From Zetaproteobacteria bacterium CG06_land_8_20_14_3_00_59_53 (lineage in GTDB: Bacteria; Pseudomonadota; Zetaproteobacteria; Mariprofundales; Mariprofundaceae): DNA of 64,000 bases. The stretch lies in contig PEWE01000011.1 of the NCBI GenBank assembly GCA_002779605.1, positions 1-64,000 on the forward strand, in the 5' to 3' direction. A program made the position numbers and the translations under genes. A model generated the notes under the pieces. It saw only the letters and a program-made list of their open reading frames with translations. It was not told the origin of the DNA and did not search any database. Positions 58,983 through 64,000 of the stretch are shown here, piece after piece (positions within the stretch are counted from its first letter, which is position 1; every line of letters starts with the position of its first letter).

Positions 58983-59942
58983 TCAGTCGCGGTTGAGCAT
59001 CTGTTGCAGCACCGCGCACCAGGTGACTGCAAGATTGTGCAAATTGTAGCCGCCACCGCCGAGTCCGACCATGCGCCCGTCGCAGCATGCATCGGCGATG
59101 CTGCACAGCCGGGCTGTGGCATGCGCGTGTGCAGCCGGTGTCAGGCACAGGTCGGTGATCGGGTCACCGGCGATAGAATCCGCGCCGCATTGCAGGATGA
59201 TGAACTGCGGCGAAAAGGCCCGGATATGCGCCTCAGCCTTTTCCCACACAGGAATGAACTCCGCATCCGTCGCCTCCGGCGGCAGGGGGATGTTCAGCTT
59301 GCCGCCGCTGGCCGCGCCGGTCCCTGTTTCGTCCGCAAAGCCGGTACCGGGATAAAGAAAACGTCCGTCCGCGTGGATGTCGGCGATGCATACGGCAGGG
59401 TCCGATTCGAAGGCATAGAACACCCCGTCGCCGTGATGCGCATCGATATCCACAAAGGCGATGCGCGAGAGTCCGTGCACCTGCTTCAGATGCTCGATCA
59501 GGATGCCGCAATCGTTGAACACGCAGAAACCCGCCGCCGCGTCGCGTCTGGCATGATGCAGGCCGGCGATCGGCACAAAGGCATGTCTGGCCTCGCCGCG
59601 CATCAGCCTGTGCGCAGCATCCAGCACGCATCCCGCCACCGTGGCCGCTGCCTCGTACATGCCGGGAAAGGCCGGGGTATCGCCCCTGTCGAGAAAACCC
59701 TCGCCGCTGAGCGACATGCGCTTCACCCGCTCGATATAGAGTGCGGTGTGAAAGCGCCCGATAGCGGTGGTATCGGCCATGCAGGGCTCGATGATGCATG
59801 CCTTCTCAAGCAGGCCCAGCCGCTTCGCCTCTTCGGCAAAGGCGGTCATGCGAAGCGGTCCGAAGGGGTGCTGCTTGCCGAAGCCGTAGCGGGCCAGCGC
59901 CTCGCCGAGGTAGAGCAGTGTGCTGTGCGTTGTCGCGTTCAT
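58983..59942 (-). CDS. Histone deacetylase superfamily (AcuC-like)
   Basis: 319-residue Zn-dependent deacetylase of the arginase-deacetylase fold. Seen: GLHHARRDAAAGFCVFND, VDIDAHHGDGVFYAF (two Asp and His zinc ligands), CGADSIAGDP and GGGYN. Acetylpolyamine or acetylated protein may be the substrate (AcuC deacetylates acetyl-CoA synthetase in Bacillus). It is divergent from the TerB-like gene. Confidence 0.92.
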   Translation of the reverse strand: MNATTHSTLLYLGEALARYGFGKQHPFGPLRMTAFAEEAKRLGLLEKACIIEPCMADTTAIGRFHTALYIERVKRMSLSGEGFLDRGDTPAFPGMYEAAATVAGCVLDAAHRLMRGEARHAFVPIAGLHHARRDAAAGFCVFNDCGILIEHLKQVHGLSRIAFVDIDAHHGDGVFYAFESDPAVCIADIHADGRFLYPGTGFADETGTGAASGGKLNIPLPPEATDAEFIPVWEKAEAHIRAFSPQFIILQCGADSIAGDPITDLCLTPAAHAHATARLCSIADACCDGRMVGLGGGGYNLHNLAVTWCAVLQQMLNRD

Positions 59943-59996
59943 CTGTCGAGTCTAGTCTCAACTGTGCTAAGCTGGCAGCAAGCCAATGGAGAGAGC

Positions 59997-60446
59997 ATGC
60001 TCAAACGACTGAAAGACCTGTTCGGTGCCAATGCCGACGACTTCCCCGCCGATGAACACGATATCGCCACCGCAGTGGCCGCATTGATGGTCGAGGTGAT
60101 GCTGATGGACGGTCGCATGGACGATGCCGAACACAATATGATCGCCTCTCTGCTGCAACGGCGCTTCGGGCTGGATGACGACGAGATCCAAACCCTGATA
60201 GCACGCGCCACCAGGGCGGCGGACAAGGCGCATGATCTCTTCCAGTTCACCTCGCGCATCATCAAGGCATATGCGATCGAGCAGCGCAGCGGAATCATCC
60301 GCGAGCTATGGGGCGTGGCCATGGCCGACGGGCATGTGGATGCCTATGAAGAACAGGTTATCCGCCGCATCGCCGAGCTTATCGGGGTGCATCACAAGCA
60401 TTTCATCGACGCCAAGATCCAGGCAAGGGAGAGCCGCCATGAGTAG
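59997..60446 (+). CDS. TerB-like family protein (COG4103)
   Basis: 149 residues of helical TerB-like fold. Seen: [29 protein letters not shown] and [31 protein letters not shown], two helical-bundle repeats with the conserved acidic DG pattern of TerB. Linked to stress or tellurite resistance by name only. ATG 59997 has GGAGAG two-five bases upstream. It overlaps dodecin. Confidence 0.85.
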   Translation: MLKRLKDLFGANADDFPADEHDIATAVAALMVEVMLMDGRMDDAEHNMIASLLQRRFGLDDDEIQTLIARATRAADKAHDLFQFTSRIIKAYAIEQRSGIIRELWGVAMADGHVDAYEEQVIRRIAELIGVHHKHFIDAKIQARESRHE

Positions 60447-60648
60447 TCATGTATATAAATCCATCGAGCTGACAGGTTCCTCGCCCATCGGCATTCAGGA
60501 TGCCATTGAGCATGCCATCGAGCGTGCCGCACAGAGTGTGGACACACTGCGCTGGTTCGAGGTCATCGAGACCCGCGGCCATATCGAGGACGGCAGGATC
60601 GCACATTGGCAGGTCACGCTGAAAGCCGGCTTCACGCTGGAGGAATAA
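60439..60648 (+). CDS. Dodecin
   Basis: 69 residues. Dodecin assembles as a 12-mer that stores and protects flavins. [19 protein letters not shown], then [19 protein letters not shown], with the flavin-sandwich Trp, and [15 protein letters not shown]. Start overlaps the terB-like stop region (8 bases). Confidence 0.93.
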   Translation: MSSHVYKSIELTGSSPIGIQDAIEHAIERAAQSVDTLRWFEVIETRGHIEDGRIAHWQVTLKAGFTLEE

Positions 60649-60654
60649 GCGGCC

Positions 60655-63600
60655 ATGCGGACGCGGCAGGGGCTGATCGGCAGGCTGGAGCACGGGCGTG
60701 CGCTGCGGCTGCAACTGATCGGACTGCTCAGCAGGGCCCGTGAAGAGCAGAATCTGCATATGCCGCCGCCGCGACTGGGAGCCCTGCTGGTCAATGATCT
60801 GCTTGCCCTGCTCCCCGGAGCGCCCCGGCGGCGCACCGCGCTGCGCTGCAGCAGCATCACGCACAACAACCTGCACCGACATGTGTTCACCATCCGCTGC
60901 CCGGATCAGGCCTTCTATCTCGATGCGGTGAAAGGCTATCTGGCGGGGCGCAACATCCAGCCTCTGGAGCAGCAGGCGGTGGTGTTCCACCTTGCGCGCG
61001 ACCCAGACGGCCATCCTTGCGGGATCCAGCCACCCGACCGGCACAACCCCGAGCACTCGATGTTCATCGCCGTGCATATCTCTGCCACCACCTCGCCCGA
61101 GTCCGAACCGCTGCGGCGAGACCTCGAGGCCGTGCTGCATGCCGTGGACGATTCGGTGCGCGATTTTCCGGCCATGCACAAGGCACTCTCCGTGCTGGCC
61201 GATCTGCTTCCCGCCGGGGATGGCGATGCGTCATCGGAGGGTGCGGCCCTGCTGCGCTGGCTCAATGACAATCGCTATATCTGCTTCGGCCTTCTGCCGG
61301 AGGGGGATGCGGGCGTGCCCGGAGTGGGCGCGCAATCGCTCGGCGTGTTCCGCAACCGCAGCGTGCTGCACCGGTTGGCGCATGGTCTGAATGAGGAGAT
61401 CGCGGCGCTTGAACCCGCCACCGGTCCCGGACTCGGCTGGTTGCACCTGCCCGCCTGCCAGCATTTCCTTTACAGCGCATCGCCCGTGGAGCTGCTGCGT
61501 ATCTGCTGGTGCAATGCGGAGACGGTTGGCGGCGGGCTGAGCAGCGTGCTGCTGCTCGGGCATTTCTCGCGCAGTGCGCGGCATGCCAATGCCAGTCAGG
61601 TGCCGCTATTGCGCAGCCGCTGGAGCACCTTGCTGGAACAGCCGCTGCTGGCCGAATCGTCTTTCTATCTGCGCGAGATCCGCACCCTGTTCGACCGCCT
61701 GCCCAAGGCTCTGTTGCTCAGCCTGCCGGCACAGGACTGGCTTGCGCCGCTCAAGGCCTTCGCCGATCTGACCGGCGTGGCGCAGACCCACAGCTTCGTG
61801 ACCACCCCGCCACCGGGGAGCATGCACATGGTGGTCGCCTGCCTGCCTGCCGGCCGCTTCGGGCCGAATGTCCTGAAGCTCATCGAGCAGCATTTTGCAG
61901 CGCTTGATCTGGCGATCTGCGGTCACGAGTCCTTCGGTATCGGCAGTCATCGTATCGTGTTGCTGGCCTGCACGGGGCCGCTCGCGGATGCCGGCAAGGT
62001 GGCTGCGGCCGTGCAGCAATCGGTCATCTTCTGGATGGATCGCGCCAAGGCGCATGTGCTCACAATCGGCAAGCAGCTGGATGTGCCGGATGCGCTGGCC
62101 CGGCTGAGCCGCCTGCCGCCGGTGTACCAGAATCTTTTTCCGCCGGAACAATTCGTCGAGGATATCCGGGCACTGGATCGCATGCAGGGCTCGGGGCGCA
62201 TTCTGGTGCATGTGCACAGTGCGCAGGGCGGTGTCGATATCCAGATATTCACCCCGCAGGCGCTGCCGCTCGGACATGTGGTATCGGTCGTGCAGTCCTT
62301 CGGGTTGACCGCCATGCGCGAGGCCGTGGTGGAATTCGTGGAACATGGCGCATCGCAGTATCTGATCAGCCTGCAATGCAGCTATCCGCAGGCCCCGAGC
62401 CTTGAAGCCGCCAAGCGGCTGAGCCTGGCGCTGGATCATGTGTTCAACGATGAGGCGGAGAACGACCCCGTCAATGCGCTGCTGCTGGCCGCAGGTCTGG
62501 ATATCCGGCATATCGCCGTGCTCGCCACCCTGCGCAACCACCTGGTGCAGCTGTTGCCCGATGCCGCCCCGCTGATGATGAGCCAGATGCTCAACCGGCA
62601 CCCGCAGGCCTCCGCCATGCTGTACCGCATGTTCGAGGCACGCCACCGGCCTGCCATGCCGGTCACCTATGTCGCACAGGCGAGGCTGGATTTCGACAAG
62701 GCGCTGGAGGCGGTCACCAGTCTGACCGACGATCGCTGGTTCCGCGCGCTGGCTGCGCTGGTGGATGCCGGTCTGCGCACCAATGCCTATGCCCGCGAGG
62801 CGGCAGACCCGGTGGCTGTGAAGATCGATCCGCAGCGGCTGGATTTTGCGCCTCGGCCTGTGCCCATGCGTGAGATCTTCGTGCATGGCGTGCATGTCGA
62901 GGGCGTGCATCTGCGTGCCGGTCCCATTGCGCGCGGCGGCCTGCGCTATTCCGACCGTCCTGCCGATTTCCGCACCGAGGTGCTGGAGCTGATGGCCACC
63001 CAGACGGTGAAGAACGGCCAGATCGTACCGACCGGGGCGAAGGGCGGCTTCGTGTTGCGCAATGCCGATGCGCCCGACGAGGCCTTTGTGCAACAGCAGT
63101 ACCGCTCGTTCGTGCGCTGCCTGCTGGCGCTGAGCGACAATATCATCGAGGGCAGGAGCACCCCGCCTGCCGGTATGCGCATCGCTCAGGAAGATGCCGA
63201 TGATCCCTATCTGGTGGTGGCGGCGGACAAGGGCACGGCGCGCTATTCCGATCTGGCCAATGCCGAATCGCTGGCTGCCGGTTTCTGGCTGGGCGATGCC
63301 TTCGCCAGCGGCGGGCGCTTCGGCTACGACCACAAGTCCATCGGCATCACCGCGCGCGGCGCCTGGGTGTGTGCCGCACAGCATCTGGCGGCGCTCGGCA
63401 TGGATGCCTATGGCGGTCCGGTCCGTGTGGTCGGCATCGGCGATATGGGCGGCGATGTGTTCGGCAACGGCATGCTGCTCAATCCCGCCATGCTGCTGCT
63501 CGCCGCCTTCAATCATCAGCATATCTTCCTTGATCCCGAGCCCGATGCGGCGGCGGCCTTTGCCGAAAGGCGGCGATTGTTTGATGCGCGGCTGGGCTGG

Positions 63601-64000
63601 GGCGACTACGACACGGCTGCCATCAGCGAAGGCGGCGGGGTGTTCAGGCGCAGTGCCAAATCCATCGCGTTGAATCCGGCTGTGCAGCAGGCGCTGGGTA
63701 TCGGGGAAAGCAGTTTGTCCGGCGAGGCGCTGGTCCGCGCCATCCTGTGTGCGCCGGTGGACATGTTGTACAACGGCGGCATCGGCACCTATGTGCGTGC
63801 CGGTCATGAGCGCGATGTCGAGGTGCGCGATCCTGCCAATAATGCGGTGCGTGTAGCAGCCGATGCGCTGCGTGCGAAGGTGGTGTGCGAGGGCGGCAAT
63901 CTCGGCTTCACGCAGGCAGCCCGCCTGCAATACGCGGCGGGTGGAGGCGCCATCAATACCGATGCGATCGACAACTCCGGCGGCGTGGATATGTCCGACC
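60655..64000 (+). CDS. gdhB: NAD-dependent glutamate dehydrogenase, large type (partial)
   Basis: Open from ATG 60655 to the window end (1115 codons, no stop), so the 3' end is missing. Matches the large (GDH2/GdhB, about 180 kDa) family: an N-terminal ACT-like region of about 600 residues, then ARGGLRYSDRPADFRTEVL, TGAKGGFVLRN, AADKGTARYSDLAN, GYDHKSIGITARGAW, GIGDMGGDVFGNGML and VCEGGNLGFTQAARLQYA. Converts glutamate to 2-oxoglutarate and ammonia. It is six bases after dodecin. Typical length is about 1600 aa, so about 500 residues remain. Confidence 0.95.
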   Translation, partial: MRTRQGLIGRLEHGRALRLQLIGLLSRAREEQNLHMPPPRLGALLVNDLLALLPGAPRRRTALRCSSITHNNLHRHVFTIRCPDQAFYLDAVKGYLAGRNIQPLEQQAVVFHLARDPDGHPCGIQPPDRHNPEHSMFIAVHISATTSPESEPLRRDLEAVLHAVDDSVRDFPAMHKALSVLADLLPAGDGDASSEGAALLRWLNDNRYICFGLLPEGDAGVPGVGAQSLGVFRNRSVLHRLAHGLNEEIAALEPATGPGLGWLHLPACQHFLYSASPVELLRICWCNAETVGGGLSSVLLLGHFSRSARHANASQVPLLRSRWSTLLEQPLLAESSFYLREIRTLFDRLPKALLLSLPAQDWLAPLKAFADLTGVAQTHSFVTTPPPGSMHMVVACLPAGRFGPNVLKLIEQHFAALDLAICGHESFGIGSHRIVLLACTGPLADAGKVAAAVQQSVIFWMDRAKAHVLTIGKQLDVPDALARLSRLPPVYQNLFPPEQFVEDIRALDRMQGSGRILVHVHSAQGGVDIQIFTPQALPLGHVVSVVQSFGLTAMREAVVEFVEHGASQYLISLQCSYPQAPSLEAAKRLSLALDHVFNDEAENDPVNALLLAAGLDIRHIAVLATLRNHLVQLLPDAAPLMMSQMLNRHPQASAMLYRMFEARHRPAMPVTYVAQARLDFDKALEAVTSLTDDRWFRALAALVDAGLRTNAYAREAADPVAVKIDPQRLDFAPRPVPMREIFVHGVHVEGVHLRAGPIARGGLRYSDRPADFRTEVLELMATQTVKNGQIVPTGAKGGFVLRNADAPDEAFVQQQYRSFVRCLLALSDNIIEGRSTPPAGMRIAQEDADDPYLVVAADKGTARYSDLANAESLAAGFWLGDAFASGGRFGYDHKSIGITARGAWVCAAQHLAALGMDAYGGPVRVVGIGDMGGDVFGNGMLLNPAMLLLAAFNHQHIFLDPEPDAAAAFAERRRLFDARLGWGDYDTAAISEGGGVFRRSAKSIALNPAVQQALGIGESSLSGEALVRAILCAPVDMLYNGGIGTYVRAGHERDVEVRDPANNAVRVAADALRAKVVCEGGNLGFTQAARLQYAAGGGAINTDAIDNSGGVDMSD

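Noticed and set aside
58962-59996. Long N-terminal extension of the TerB-like frame
   Set aside because: It is antisense to the deacetylase gene. TerB homology starts at the ATG with a GGAGAG at 59997.
61606-63930. A 774-codon antisense open frame over the glutamate dehydrogenase
   Set aside because: Same codon-bias shadow; the + strand frame carries clear GDH motifs throughout.

Overview
The window is about 64 kb of dense, GC-rich (roughly 57-60 percent by eye) chromosome from a Gram-negative bacterium. LptD, SurA, BamB and GmhB point to an LPS-bearing outer membrane, and UbiG to ubiquinone respiration, so a member of the Pseudomonadota is the natural reading. The mix of gene orders (gamma-like lptD-surA-pdxA and yfgM-bamB-der runs, an alpha-like F0-only atp operon with paired b subunits, CimA-type citramalate synthase) would suit a deep-branching lineage such as Zetaproteobacteria. 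I cannot demonstrate that placement from the sequence alone. No rRNA, tRNA, CRISPR array, transposase or prophage gene was seen.

Layout, 1-12 kb: dksA, lipB and a degenerate EAL-HDOD regulator run leftward. ubiG and an envelope/cofactor run (lptD, surA, pdxA, yqgE, a WrbA-like flavodoxin) go rightward and meet a beta-barrel protein and a CobC-like phosphatase. folE and hemH follow. 12-19 kb: a broken zinc-ribbon/Sel1/membrane gene, an SDR, a NusG-II/Gx-transporter/TonB-like run, mutY, a secreted gamma-glutamyltransferase and a VanZ-like protein. 19-28.6 kb: carB, greA, DUF4149, a PerM-type permease, YfgM-like, bamB, der, ratA and rnfH, mostly with overlapping or near-overlapping ends.

28.6-31 kb: a leftward F0 ATP synthase operon (atpI, atpB, atpE, two b-type subunits) without F1 genes. 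31.1-38.6 kb: a TetR regulator divergent from atpI opens a redox-flavoured cluster of cytochrome b561, YceI, two CDGSH proteins, two pirins, an old yellow enzyme, an HPP-family membrane protein, DUF2461 and a nitroreductase. 38.7-41 kb: a LexA-like self-cleaving repressor preceded by a perfect 18-bp palindrome, an intergenic mosaic of fold-back repeats, and a UmuC-type polymerase.

41-52 kb: FmdB-type zinc ribbon, truncated globin, alanine dehydrogenase, nitronate monooxygenase-like protein, PCD/DCoH, HAD hydrolase, cimA, quinone oxidoreductase, glutamate-cysteine ligase, CPXCG protein, rsmA, plsC and gmhB. 52-54.4 kb: a HEPN/MNT toxin-antitoxin pair frameshifted in both genes, a small membrane protein, a stand-alone PuuD-type membrane domain and a divergent diheme cytochrome c. 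54.4-64 kb: nadK, recN, a short ArgA-like acetyltransferase, an aldo/keto reductase, a histone-deacetylase-like hydrolase, TerB-like, dodecin and the first 1115 codons of a large NAD-dependent glutamate dehydrogenase that runs off the end.

Most of the window is housekeeping. The signals worth a second look are the two decayed loci, the palindromic operators beside tetR, lexA and the PuuD-like gene, the dispersed fold-back repeats, and the redox cluster. I found no convincing entirely new system. The closest candidates are the redox cluster and the separated PuuD-type membrane domain with its neighbouring cytochrome.
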